A DNA stretch of 64,000 nucleotides from positions 545,758 through 609,757 of the forward strand of contig NZ_PQCC01000002.1 of NCBI RefSeq assembly GCF_002964785.1. The letters are read 5' to 3'. The notes under the pieces are model-generated. The model did not search any database and was not told where the DNA came from. It worked only from the letters and a program-made list of their open reading frames with translations. This document shows positions 52,788 through 61,578 of the stretch, one piece after another. The translations under genes and the position numbers were made by a program. Source of the stretch: Pseudoalteromonas sp. T1lg48 (GTDB lineage: Bacteria; Pseudomonadota; Gammaproteobacteria; Enterobacterales; Alteromonadaceae). The first letter of the stretch is position 1; each line of letters begins with the position of its first letter.

Positions 52788-53840
52788 ATGAAACTTCACG
52801 GCGATTTTTTCCAACAGATGTGGGAAAACCTGCATACTGCCATATTAATTTTAGATAAAGACTTTAACCTGGTTTATGCCAATACCAGTTGCACCGAACT
52901 GCTTGGCCAAGGCTTAAAGCGCATTAAGGGCCAACCTTTTAACTCGCTTTTTAACTATCATTCGGTAGAGCTTGAACGCATCGCCAACTACACCCTAAAG
53001 CAAGGGGTAGATTGTCACCAGCACAGGGCTGACGTGGTGTTTGTCGATACCCGACATGCCAACCTGGCGCTCAATAGCCGCCGCATTAGCTACCACAACG
53101 AAGCATATTTATTGTTTGAAATCCGCCAAACCGACGAAGAAATACGTCTCGATCAGGCGTCAAACCAAATGCATCAACATCAAGCGGCGAGAACCCTGAT
53201 CCGCAATTTAGCGCACGAAATTAAAAATCCTCTAGGGGGAATTCGCGGAGCGGCGCAATTATTGCAGTATGAGGTTGATCAGCAGGAGCGCGATGAGTGT
53301 GCACAGCTAATAATTCACGAAGCGGATAGATTAAGGCAATTGGTCGACAGGTTATTGGGGCCAAACCAACGCTTACAAAAACAAGCGACCAATATCCACC
53401 AAACCCTCGAGAATGTATTAAAGCTCTGCGTGCTGGATAACAATAAAGAGATTGCGCTTATAAAAGACTACGACCCGAGTATTCCGGATGTGGTAGTTGA
53501 TGGCGATAAAATTCAGCAGGTCCTCCTTAACATAGTGCGCAATGCCATGCAGGCGCTCAGTGCGGGAGGCGAAATAAAAGTATCGACCCGGGTTCGTTAT
53601 CATGTGCGCCGCTACGATACCACTCTCAAAAAAGCCCTGCAGATCAAAATTTGTGATAATGGCCCAGGCATTGCGCCCGAGGTAAAGGAAACCCTGTTTT
53701 ATCCCATGGTCACCAATAAGGAAGGAGGCTCGGGATTGGGACTGTCGATCGCACAAACCTTGATCGATCAACATCAAGGCTTTATCGAGTGCGACAGCTG
53801 GCCTGGCCATACTGAGTTTACACTGTACTTGCCACTGTAA
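52788..53840 (+). CDS. ntrB: Nitrogen regulation sensor kinase NtrB
   Basis: A 350-aa cytoplasmic kinase/phosphatase that phosphorylates NtrC under nitrogen limitation, controlled by PII. The PAS domain is at about residues 10-120. The H-box LAHEIKNPLGGIRGAAQLL is at about 143-161. The HATPase domain has the N-box LNIVRNAMQAL, G1 DNGPGI, and G2 GGSGLGLSIA. It is followed 15 bp later by ntrC. The start is ATG 52788. Confidence 0.97.
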   Translation: MKLHGDFFQQMWENLHTAILILDKDFNLVYANTSCTELLGQGLKRIKGQPFNSLFNYHSVELERIANYTLKQGVDCHQHRADVVFVDTRHANLALNSRRISYHNEAYLLFEIRQTDEEIRLDQASNQMHQHQAARTLIRNLAHEIKNPLGGIRGAAQLLQYEVDQQERDECAQLIIHEADRLRQLVDRLLGPNQRLQKQATNIHQTLENVLKLCVLDNNKEIALIKDYDPSIPDVVVDGDKIQQVLLNIVRNAMQALSAGGEIKVSTRVRYHVRRYDTTLKKALQIKICDNGPGIAPEVKETLFYPMVTNKEGGSGLGLSIAQTLIDQHQGFIECDSWPGHTEFTLYLPL

Positions 53841-53855
53841 GCGGCTAAGAGGGCT

Positions 53856-55250
53856 ATGATGAAATCTGTTTGGTTGGTAGATGACGACGCATCGATTCGC
53901 TTTGTGCTGCAAAAGGCGCTCACGCGCAGCGGTTTTCAGGTGGAAAGTTTTGATAACGCCCAGGATGTATTAACCGCCCTGACCTTTTCTCAGCCCGCGG
54001 CACTGCTCTCGGATGTGCGCATGCCCGGAATGGACGGCATGGCCTTGTTAGAGCAGATCAGCGAAGAGAACCCCAATCTACCGGTGATTATCATGACCGC
54101 CCACTCCGACCTGGACTCGGCGGTACAGGCATTTCAAAAAGGGGCCTTTGAATACCTGGCCAAACCCTTTGATCTGGAAGAAGCGGTCAACGTAGTTGAT
54201 CGCGCCGTACGTGCCCACTCGCAAAAGAAGGCTAAAAAAGCCACCAAGGAACAAAAGCGTTCGGTAATTATCGGCGAGGCTCCGGCAATGCAGGAGGTGT
54301 TCCGCGCCATAGGTAAGCTCAGCGCCTCAAGCATGAGCGTACTGATCAACGGCGAGTCTGGTACGGGTAAAGAACTGGTCGCCAGTGCCTTGCACCAACA
54401 TAGCCCACGCAAGGATAACCCCTTTATTGCCCTGAATATGGCCGCCATCCCCAAGGACTTGGTGGAGTCCGAGCTCTTTGGCCATGAAAAAGGCGCCTTC
54501 ACCGGCGCCGACAGCGTGCGCAAGGGACGCTTTGAGCAAGCCAATGGTGGCACCTTGTTCCTCGATGAAATCGGCGATATGCCTTTAGACGTGCAAACCC
54601 GCTTATTACGGGTGCTGGCCGACGGTGAGTTTTATCGCGTTGGTGGCCACCAGAGTATTAAGGTGGATGTGCGCATCATCGCCGCCACCCACCAGGATTT
54701 AGAGCGTCTGGCGCAACAGGGCAAGTTCCGGGAAGATTTATTCCACCGTTTGAATGTCGTGCGTTTAAAATTGCCACCACTGCGCGAGCGCACCGAAGAC
54801 ATAGAGCAGTTAGTTGAGTATTTCCTCAATAAAAGCGCCCAGGAGTTAAAGGTTGCCAGCAAAACCTTAAGCCCACAGGCGTGCGAGCAAATGAAACTGT
54901 TCCATTGGCCGGGCAATGTGAGGCAGCTTGAAAATACCTGCCGCTGGCTCACGGTCATGGCCCCAGGGGAATACATAGGTGCGGAAGATCTACCGCCTGA
55001 GCTCAGCGCCAGCACGGAGCAAGCGGTCGATGCCGACTGGCTCGATCTATTCCAACAGTGGCTTAACAACGAATTTAAACAAGGCAAAGACAATGTCTGG
55101 CCCGATATTCAGGCGCAGTTGGAAACGCGGCTGATCAAGTCGGCCTTGGCCAGCTGTGGTGGCCATAAGCAAGAGGCGGCGCTGCGCATTGGCTGGGGGC
55201 GCAACACTTTGACGCGTAAGTTAAAAGAACGCAATATAACGACGTCCTAA
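53856..55250 (+). CDS. ntrC: Nitrogen regulation response regulator NtrC
   Basis: A 464-aa sigma-54 activator. The receiver domain is at about residues 1-120, with Asp in LLSDVRMPGMDG near 54. The AAA+ domain begins about 140 with Walker A GESGTGKEL, the sigma-54 contact loop GAFTGAD and Walker B GTLFLDEIGD. The Fis-type HTH at the C-terminus reads GGHKQEAALRIGWGRNTLTRKLK. It would bind the sites upstream of glnA. The stop overlaps the start of the next gene (TAATG), so the two are coupled. Confidence 0.98.
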   Translation: MMKSVWLVDDDASIRFVLQKALTRSGFQVESFDNAQDVLTALTFSQPAALLSDVRMPGMDGMALLEQISEENPNLPVIIMTAHSDLDSAVQAFQKGAFEYLAKPFDLEEAVNVVDRAVRAHSQKKAKKATKEQKRSVIIGEAPAMQEVFRAIGKLSASSMSVLINGESGTGKELVASALHQHSPRKDNPFIALNMAAIPKDLVESELFGHEKGAFTGADSVRKGRFEQANGGTLFLDEIGDMPLDVQTRLLRVLADGEFYRVGGHQSIKVDVRIIAATHQDLERLAQQGKFREDLFHRLNVVRLKLPPLRERTEDIEQLVEYFLNKSAQELKVASKTLSPQACEQMKLFHWPGNVRQLENTCRWLTVMAPGEYIGAEDLPPELSASTEQAVDADWLDLFQQWLNNEFKQGKDNVWPDIQAQLETRLIKSALASCGGHKQEAALRIGWGRNTLTRKLKERNITTS

Positions 55251-55750
55251 TGATGAGACTACTGGAAAATATCGCCATGTTTAAACGCATGGAAATTATT
55301 AATCGGGTGCCCTTCTTTCGCGATTTTGAACTTGCCGAGCGGCAAATGCTGCTAGAGTCATTTTCGCACTGGTATATGGTGCGCCAGGGGCAATATGTGT
55401 TTAAACAGCACGAGCAACAAAACCAGTACCTTTACATAGTGCTCAGCGGTGAGCTGATCGTCTTTCGTCAGCACGATATGAAAAACCTGGGTCATATTCA
55501 TCCCGGCGAATTTGTCGGTGAAGGGGCCTTTATCAGTCACAGAGAGCGCAGCACCAACGCTCGTGCCAAAGTCGACACAGTGGTGCTGGCCATCGACCCA
55601 CAGGCGCTTTTCAAACTGCCGGTCGTGGTGCGGGAAAAGATAAAAGATCAATTGCTTGTCGGCATGAGTGAGCGCATTGCCAAACTCAGCAGCGGCACCA
55701 ATAGTTGTGACGTTAACGAAACGCCAGCCACGCCTGCATCAGAGCGATAA
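55250..55750 (+). CDS. Cyclic nucleotide-binding domain protein
   Basis: A 166-aa protein consisting of one cNMP-binding domain (about residues 20-145: HPGEFVGEGAFISHRERSTNARAKVDTVVLAID), without a DNA-binding HTH. It starts in the ntrC stop codon (ATG 55250, with a second ATG at 55253), so it is co-translated with a nitrogen regulator. This is unusual and suggests a link of the ntr operon to a second signal. The 3' end overlaps the convergent yacL gene by 38 bp. Confidence 0.82.
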   Translation: MMRLLENIAMFKRMEIINRVPFFRDFELAERQMLLESFSHWYMVRQGQYVFKQHEQQNQYLYIVLSGELIVFRQHDMKNLGHIHPGEFVGEGAFISHRERSTNARAKVDTVVLAIDPQALFKLPVVVREKIKDQLLVGMSERIAKLSSGTNSCDVNETPATPASER

Positions 55751-56081
55751 GGTCTTCGACTCCACAAGCGGCAACTAATTCGGATTCATCAAGCACTAGC
55801 TCATCGGTAGCATAGGCTTCGAGATCTTGCTCATCATGGTGCAAGCCGTGGCTTTCAAAGAGCACCTCTCCGTGAGCTATCACCACACGCATCTCTTTGC
55901 CGTTGACCACCTGCTCTTGAGAGCCATCTGGAGAGCCCTGATGCAAGGCCTGCTGAAAACGCTCTAGCAGCACGTCATTGCCTTGTAACTCGTCATTAAA
56001 CCAGCGCGCCACCAAGCGATGCTCGTCACTCAGCTTTACACGCTTGCCCCATAAGGGATCAGAATATAGCTGATATTCCAT
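55713..56081 (-). CDS. YacL/UPF0231 family protein
   Basis: A 122-aa acidic protein of the UPF0231 family. The N-terminal pattern MEYQLYSDPLWGKRVKLSDEH and the C-terminal ACGVEDLIALMQAW are typical. Function is unknown. The start is ATG 56081. Its 3' end overlaps the cNMP-binding gene by 38 bp on the opposite strand. Confidence 0.85.
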   Translation of the reverse strand: MEYQLYSDPLWGKRVKLSDEHRLVARWFNDELQGNDVLLERFQQALHQGSPDGSQEQVVNGKEMRVVIAHGEVLFESHGLHHDEQDLEAYATDELVLDESELVAACGVEDLIALMQAWLAFR

Positions 56082-56211
56082 AGTATTTAAGCCCTTGCGA
56101 ATAAGGCGCGCATCATACCAACAAGCATAGCTTATTGCCCAGGGAATTAGTTGTCCGGTCTACTCCTTGAGCATGTTAAAATCTCTTCATGTACCGCTAG
56201 TTACTATCACC

Positions 56212-57120
56212 ATGATCGATACCTTTGCCATTATATTTCCATTGATTTTTATCGCCGGCGTCGGCTTTGGCTGTGCCAAACTGCGCTTTCTTAATGGCGA
56301 GCAACTCTCCGGCATCAGTCGTTTTATCTTTTATATCAGTATTCCGGTATTTTTATTTATCAATATGGCGCAGGCGCAGCTGGGCAGCGTGGTTAGCCTG
56401 GAGCTGATGCTCAGCTTTTATATTCCGGTGGTGCTGATGTTTACCCTGATGCTGATTTTGTATAAGTACTACTGCGGTGACTGGGCACAGGGGTCGGTCT
56501 TGGCGTTGGGCGCCAGTTATTCCAATACAGTGTTAATCGGTCTGCCCATTGCTATCCAGGCATTGGGCAAGGATATCGCCGCCACCGTGTTTGTACTTAT
56601 TACCTTTCACAGCGCGCTGTTGTTCTTACTGACCTATGCGTTTTCGGGGCGTTCGCAAAGAGTAAGCTGGCTCACCACGGTACGCCAACTGCTGTTAAAT
56701 CCGGTGATCTTAGCCATTGGTTTAGGACTGCTATTCAACCTTAGCGGCTTTGCCCTACCCATACCCCTGGAAAATGGCTTATCGCTGTTAGCGGAGCCGG
56801 CCATCGCCGGTGCCCTGTTTGTATTGGGCGCCAATTTACATCACTACCAAATCCGCCCGGGATTGCGTTTGGCCCTGATGCTTTCACTAAGCAAGTTATT
56901 ACTCTTACCCGCCCTAGTATGGCTGGTCGCCAGCCAGGTATTTACCTTACCACAGCCACAAGTCTTACTTGTTGTTCTGCTGAGCGCCTCACCCTTGGGT
57001 GTGAATGCTTATTTAGTAGCGAAACAGCTCAATACCCGCAGCGAGGTGTTGGCGAGCACTGTAGTATTAAGCACACTGTTGAGTATTGTGAGCTTTTTCT
57101 TTTGGCTGACTCTGGTATAA
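56212..57120 (+). CDS. AEC family transporter
   Basis: A 302-aa inner-membrane protein with about ten membrane helices of the auxin-efflux-carrier family. The start reads FAIIFPLIFIAGVGFGCAKL, and the C-terminal repeat LLVVLLSASPLGVNAYLVAKQ is a family hallmark. The substrate is probably a carboxylate or similar anion, but nothing here decides. ATG 56212 is chosen at the conserved N-terminus, though the frame opens at 56167. A terminator follows. Confidence 0.87.
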   Translation: MIDTFAIIFPLIFIAGVGFGCAKLRFLNGEQLSGISRFIFYISIPVFLFINMAQAQLGSVVSLELMLSFYIPVVLMFTLMLILYKYYCGDWAQGSVLALGASYSNTVLIGLPIAIQALGKDIAATVFVLITFHSALLFLLTYAFSGRSQRVSWLTTVRQLLLNPVILAIGLGLLFNLSGFALPIPLENGLSLLAEPAIAGALFVLGANLHHYQIRPGLRLALMLSLSKLLLLPALVWLVASQVFTLPQPQVLLVVLLSASPLGVNAYLVAKQLNTRSEVLASTVVLSTLLSIVSFFFWLTLV

Positions 57121-57150
57121 AAAAAAGCGTGCCCTAAGCACGCTTTTTTC
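57119..57150. terminator. Bidirectional terminator after AEC transporter
   Basis: AAAAAAAAGCGTGC and GCACGCTTTTTT around CCTAA, between convergent genes. Confidence 0.9.
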
Positions 57151-57154
57151 TGTC

Positions 57155-57379
57155 TCAATCGTAAGAACGATATTTAGCGGCGTCGATAATGGCCCATACA
57201 TACACGATTGCAGCAATAATGCCGGGCACAACCAGCCACCATAGGGCGGCACCGCCGAAGAAAAAGATGGCAAACAATAAGGCGGCGAGAATACGCCCCT
57301 GTACCAATTGCCCGAGTCCCGGGAAGAAAACGTTACATAAAGCGGCGATTACGTTACCACCTGAACCTTGTCCTGACAT
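57155..57379 (-). CDS. Small YqaE/TM2-like membrane protein
   Basis: A 74-aa protein with two membrane helices and the pattern NVFFPGLGQLVQGR, found in small YqaE/TM2-like proteins. The C-terminal stretch VYVWAIIDAAKYRSYD is also typical. Function is unknown. ATG 57379 is preferred because it starts directly before the glycine-rich cytosolic segment. The frame continues to 57397. It lies between two convergent/divergent transporters and probably forms its own unit. Confidence 0.72.
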   Translation of the reverse strand: MSGQGSGGNVIAALCNVFFPGLGQLVQGRILAALLFAIFFFGGAALWWLVVPGIIAAIVYVWAIIDAAKYRSYD

Positions 57380-57603
57380 ATAACCCTCGTTAGTCAATTA
57401 CTATTCTTAATTACCATAACCATTTACAATAATCAGGCCAACTTTTTATACTTTACTTTCAATAAGTTAAAGCTCAGGCCGTTTTGTAATTCCATTAACT
57501 TTAGCCTATCATGCTAAAGTTTAGTCTTTTTAACATTACCCTATATATGTTAAGAGAGTAACAGTTAAAACGATAATATTTAAAACCAAATAGTTGCACA
57601 CCT

Positions 57604-58914
57604 ATGCTCGCCAAAATTGCTAAACCCATCGCCAAACTTACCGACAAATACATGCCAGACCCACTGCTGATCGTGATGCTGTTAACCCTGGTCAGTTTTA
57701 TACTCGCTCTGCTAAGCAGTGATCATTCACCACTCACCCTGGTGCAGATGTGGGGGGGCGGCATCAGCAACCTTTTTACCTTTGCCATGCAGATGCTGCT
57801 GGTTTTGGTATGCGGCTACCTGCTGGCGACGACACCTAGTGTTGAGCGTGGTTTAAACTTTGTCGCCCGACGCCTGAATACGCCGGGCAAGGCGGTGGTC
57901 GTCACCACTTTAGTAGCTCTGCTGGCCAGTTGGCTTAACTGGGGTTTTGGCTTGGTTGTCGGCGCCCTGTTTGCCAAGGCGGTGGCACGCTTTTGTCGCG
58001 TCGACTACCGAGTCTTGGTAGCCAGTGCCTATTCCGGCTTTATTATTTGGCACGGGGGTCTATCCGGCTCAATACCACTGACCATAGCCACCCCTGGGCA
58101 TTTTGCCGAGCAACAAATTGGCCTGATTGACACCTCGCAAACCTTGTTCTCGACACTGAATCTGGCATTGGTCATAGGCTTGGCGATCATTTTGCCCGTG
58201 CTTAATTACTGGCTGCTTCCTAAGCCGCAAGATGCGGTGTATGTCGATACTGAGCAACTGAAAACCAATAATGATATGGCACCACAAAACGTATCTGGCA
58301 ACCGCTTAGAGCAGGCCCGCTGGCCCACGGCAACCTTAGGTATACTAGGTCTGGTTTATTTGGGCAGCAGCTTTTATACGGGCGAGCAAGGCCTGAACCT
58401 CAACACCATAATCGCCCTGTTTCTGTTTTTTGCGCTGCTGTTGCAGCCTAACACCAGTGCGCTGATTACCCAGCTCAATAATGCGGTACGCAGCGGCAGC
58501 GGCATTGTGATTCAGTTTCCGTTTTACGCCGGTTTGATGGCACTGATGAGCCAAAGCGGCTTGGCCAAAGATATCTCTGAACTGTTTATCGCTCTCTCCG
58601 ATAGCAGCACGCTGCCTATTTGGAGCTTTCTCAGTGCCGGCCTGGTCAATATATTCGTTCCCTCTGGAGGAGGCCAGTGGGCGGTACAAGCACCTTTACT
58701 GTTACCCGCAGCTCAGGCCCTTGAAGTGCCCGTATCATCGGTGGCCTTGGCCGTGTCTTGGGGCGATGCCTGGACTAACTTGATCCAGCCATTTTGGGCT
58801 ATTCCTGTACTGGCCATTGCTGGTTTAAAGGCCAAAGATATTATGGGCTTTTGCCTGATCCAATTGCTCGCCAGTGGCCTGTATATCATCTTGCTGTTAG
58901 CCTTACTCGCTTGA
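57604..58914 (+). CDS. Short-chain fatty acid transporter (AtoE family)
   Basis: A 436-aa inner-membrane protein with about twelve helices, matching the AtoE/short-chain fatty-acid transporter family. Recognised segments are DKYMPDPLLIVMLLTLVSF, LNWGFGLVVGALFAKA and FVPSGGGQWAVQAPLLLPAA. It would move butyrate or similar acids. No ato genes are adjacent, so the symbol atoE is withheld. The next 214 bp (58915-59128) hold nothing I can identify beyond a promoter region. Confidence 0.88.
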   Translation: MLAKIAKPIAKLTDKYMPDPLLIVMLLTLVSFILALLSSDHSPLTLVQMWGGGISNLFTFAMQMLLVLVCGYLLATTPSVERGLNFVARRLNTPGKAVVVTTLVALLASWLNWGFGLVVGALFAKAVARFCRVDYRVLVASAYSGFIIWHGGLSGSIPLTIATPGHFAEQQIGLIDTSQTLFSTLNLALVIGLAIILPVLNYWLLPKPQDAVYVDTEQLKTNNDMAPQNVSGNRLEQARWPTATLGILGLVYLGSSFYTGEQGLNLNTIIALFLFFALLLQPNTSALITQLNNAVRSGSGIVIQFPFYAGLMALMSQSGLAKDISELFIALSDSSTLPIWSFLSAGLVNIFVPSGGGQWAVQAPLLLPAAQALEVPVSSVALAVSWGDAWTNLIQPFWAIPVLAIAGLKAKDIMGFCLIQLLASGLYIILLLALLA

Positions 58915-59128
58915 TGGCTCACCGGAGCTAAAATAGGCGCCAGCAATATGAGATGGGGGATAATTTACGGGACATACTCAGTACCCAAATATTTTTACTG
59001 CTTGCTCACCATTGATAGCGTGCCTCAGGGCTTTAACGTTAATAGTTGGCAGTGAGGCCATTACACTATAAAGTTGGGGGGTGAAAACTGTCACCTATTT
59101 AGGTCAATAATACGCTAGGTAAAACCAT

Positions 59129-59842
59129 ATGCCCGTTCATGTGTTACTTGTTGAAAACGATGAGCTGCTTGTTAAGCGCATCGAAAGTCATTTTGCCAAT
59201 ACCGAGTTCTGCATCCATGTTGATAGCACAGGAGCGCAAGCATTGGCGTTGGCGCAAGCTTCACAGGCCGATACCCAACAAGCGATTGAATTAGCCATAG
59301 TCGATATTGTCTTACCCGAAAAAGATGGCCTTACCCTAGCCCGGGAGCTAAGTACCCTCACCGAGATGGGTGTGATTATGCTCTCGAGTCGAGACTCGCA
59401 ATCGGATCGCATCGCCGGTCTGGCACAAGGAGCCGATGATTATATTTGTAAGCCCGTTGATTTACTTGAGCTCGAACTGCGTATGCGCGCCGTTTACAAA
59501 CGCCTGCATGGCGCCGCGAGTCAGGCCAACGATAGCATCGAATATATCGAGTATGCGGATTTCAAACTGCATCCGGATAACCGCACCCTGATCACCGCCG
59601 GCAATGAAGAGCTACGCCTCACCGAGGCTGAGCACAAGGTATTAATTTGTTTAATTGCAAATGCCGGCAAGGCCACGTCGCGAGAAAAGGTGTCCGAGGA
59701 AATAGGGCAACCGGACTGGAGCCCTACGGATCGCACGGTGGATGTGCTTATTGGTCGCCTGCGTAAAAAACTGGGTGATGAAAAAGAGCAAAAGCGCATT
59801 GTCACGGTGCGTGGCAAAGGCTATATGCTCTCCTCGAGTTAA
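59129..59842 (+). CDS. OmpR-family response regulator (orphan)
   Basis: A 237-aa regulator. The receiver domain (about residues 1-120) has acidic END in place of the usual DD, the phospho-Asp in IVDIVLPEKDG near 58, the Ser in MLSSRDS and Lys in YICKPVD. The winged helix is at about 140-237 (LRLTEAEHKVLICLIANAGKATSREKV). No partner kinase is adjacent. The 3' end overlaps the convergent Sel1/TonB gene by 4 bp. The target is unknown. Confidence 0.9.
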   Translation: MPVHVLLVENDELLVKRIESHFANTEFCIHVDSTGAQALALAQASQADTQQAIELAIVDIVLPEKDGLTLARELSTLTEMGVIMLSSRDSQSDRIAGLAQGADDYICKPVDLLELELRMRAVYKRLHGAASQANDSIEYIEYADFKLHPDNRTLITAGNEELRLTEAEHKVLICLIANAGKATSREKVSEEIGQPDWSPTDRTVDVLIGRLRKKLGDEKEQKRIVTVRGKGYMLSSS

Positions 59843-61515
59843 AACAGGATATTCCCCTGCTGATAGGCTGCTAGCGACTGCTGAAATGGCGCCTGATCAA
59901 AAGCCTGCTCATTGGCCTCACTTAACGCCTGTTGTTGATAATCAACGGCCTCTTCAAAGTTACCTAATTTAGCGTGCGCCGCAGCCAAGTATGCATAAGC
60001 AAGGGGGTGGTCATTTTCATCGGCCACTTCCTCGGCTAACTCAATGGCCTTTTCCAACTCACTGCCATTATCGGAATAACGTACATACCAACCAGCCAGC
60101 TTACGCTTGGCGATTAAGTTACCCTGCGCCGCCGCTCTTTCTAACCAATACTTAGCCTGATTCGCATGCACCGTAGCACCATCGGCTTTAGCCAATAAAC
60201 ATTTGCCCAGTTGTAATTGTGCACGACTGTGATCCTGCTTCGCCGCCAGAGTCAGTAGACGTATATTACAGTTCACCCCCAGTTGAAAGAGGGTATCACT
60301 GTGCCCGCCCATGGCCGCCTTCTGCTGCCAATAGCGCCATTGTTGCATCTTTTCTTTGTTGATCAGTGGCTTCACCTCAACGTAGGCAACAATTTGGTCG
60401 TTCAAATACTCTGGATTAGTGACCTGATTATTATAGAAAAACTGCACATAGTACCAGTTCTCGTCATTGAGCTCTCCCTGGGCAGGACTGAGTTGCCATT
60501 GCTGCATTAGCTTTTCAGCCTTTTTGCGCAACACCTTGGGGATTTTAACCTGTTCATACGGCTGCTTATGAACCACCTTGCCCTCAGTATTGAGGTTAAC
60601 CAGGTAGGAAAAATTAAAGGTGCTGGTCTCGAGCTTGGTCTGCTTGGTAAATTCTGGCTGCGTAATGCTGCTATAGCTTATTTCCGGTGCTACAACCGGG
60701 ATGGCCTTAACACCGCCGTCAATGGCATGATATTGAGGCTGATCATCCAACAGTTTTAATACCGTGGCTAACTCTGCCTGGGCATTAACGTCATCTCTTT
60801 TAGCTTGCAGCAATAACTGCTGTGCCCTGGCCTGGAGCTTCTGACTCACTTCACTATCCTGGGCACCGGCAAAAACGCCGCGAATAATGGCGTTATTAAA
60901 TTTTTTATCGGCGGCAACAAAACGCGTCTGGCGCAGTTTTTCGGCAATACTTTGACCAAACTCAGGTGCAGGATAGGAATTGAGTAAAATCAGATCCCTC
61001 GGCACACCATTTTTATCTATATCGAAAAGATAACTGGCCAGACCCGGCACCCCGTCGCTGTGTAAGGCGTCGGGGTAAACAGTTGCGGGGTTGACGGTTT
61101 TCTCACGAGTCGGGTTATAGGTAAGGGTGCGGCTTATTTCATAGTTGATGCTCTGACTACCGGATTTACCGTAACGAGCGATAAGTTCAGCGGCCAGCGT
61201 TTTAGCCTTAGCCAACTGTGACTTATCTAAGCGTCGAGCCACCGACTTTCGGGCTTGCTCGGCCATTTTAAAGCCATTGTCTATGGCTACTGAGAAGTAA
61301 CCATAAGCCTTAATTGGATCGGCTTTCACCCCTTGTCCACGCAGGTACTGCACCGCAAGGTTAAACTGACTACGGCCATCGCCAAGCTCGGCGGTTTGCT
61401 CAAACAAGGTAAAGGCTTTTTGGTACTGTTGGTCAAGGTAAAAGGACATGGCATCGCTGGCATTTGCCAGGCAAAGTTGAGGTAACAGCGCGGCCGCAAA
61501 AATCCACTTTTTCAT
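59839..61515 (-). CDS. Sel1-repeat and TonB C-terminal-like protein
   Basis: A 558-aa exported protein from ATG 61515. The signal peptide is about residues 1-17. Sel1-like/TPR repeats come first (YLDQQYQKAFTLFEQTAELGDGRSQFNLAVQY). Two TonB C-terminal-like domains follow (around 130-220, with GVPRDLILLNSYPAPEFGQS, and 290-370, with NLNTEGKVVHKQPYEQVKIPK). Further Sel1/TPR repeats end the protein. TonB-C domains without a membrane anchor are not energy transducers of the classical type, so a periplasmic scaffold role is my inference. Confidence 0.72.
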   Translation of the reverse strand: MKKWIFAAALLPQLCLANASDAMSFYLDQQYQKAFTLFEQTAELGDGRSQFNLAVQYLRGQGVKADPIKAYGYFSVAIDNGFKMAEQARKSVARRLDKSQLAKAKTLAAELIARYGKSGSQSINYEISRTLTYNPTREKTVNPATVYPDALHSDGVPGLASYLFDIDKNGVPRDLILLNSYPAPEFGQSIAEKLRQTRFVAADKKFNNAIIRGVFAGAQDSEVSQKLQARAQQLLLQAKRDDVNAQAELATVLKLLDDQPQYHAIDGGVKAIPVVAPEISYSSITQPEFTKQTKLETSTFNFSYLVNLNTEGKVVHKQPYEQVKIPKVLRKKAEKLMQQWQLSPAQGELNDENWYYVQFFYNNQVTNPEYLNDQIVAYVEVKPLINKEKMQQWRYWQQKAAMGGHSDTLFQLGVNCNIRLLTLAAKQDHSRAQLQLGKCLLAKADGATVHANQAKYWLERAAAQGNLIAKRKLAGWYVRYSDNGSELEKAIELAEEVADENDHPLAYAYLAAAHAKLGNFEEAVDYQQQALSEANEQAFDQAPFQQSLAAYQQGNILF

Positions 61516-61578
61516 TGAACACTCCAATAAGGCTAATCTAACAATGTTAACAGGTGGTAAATACAGGTGCAACGGCAA

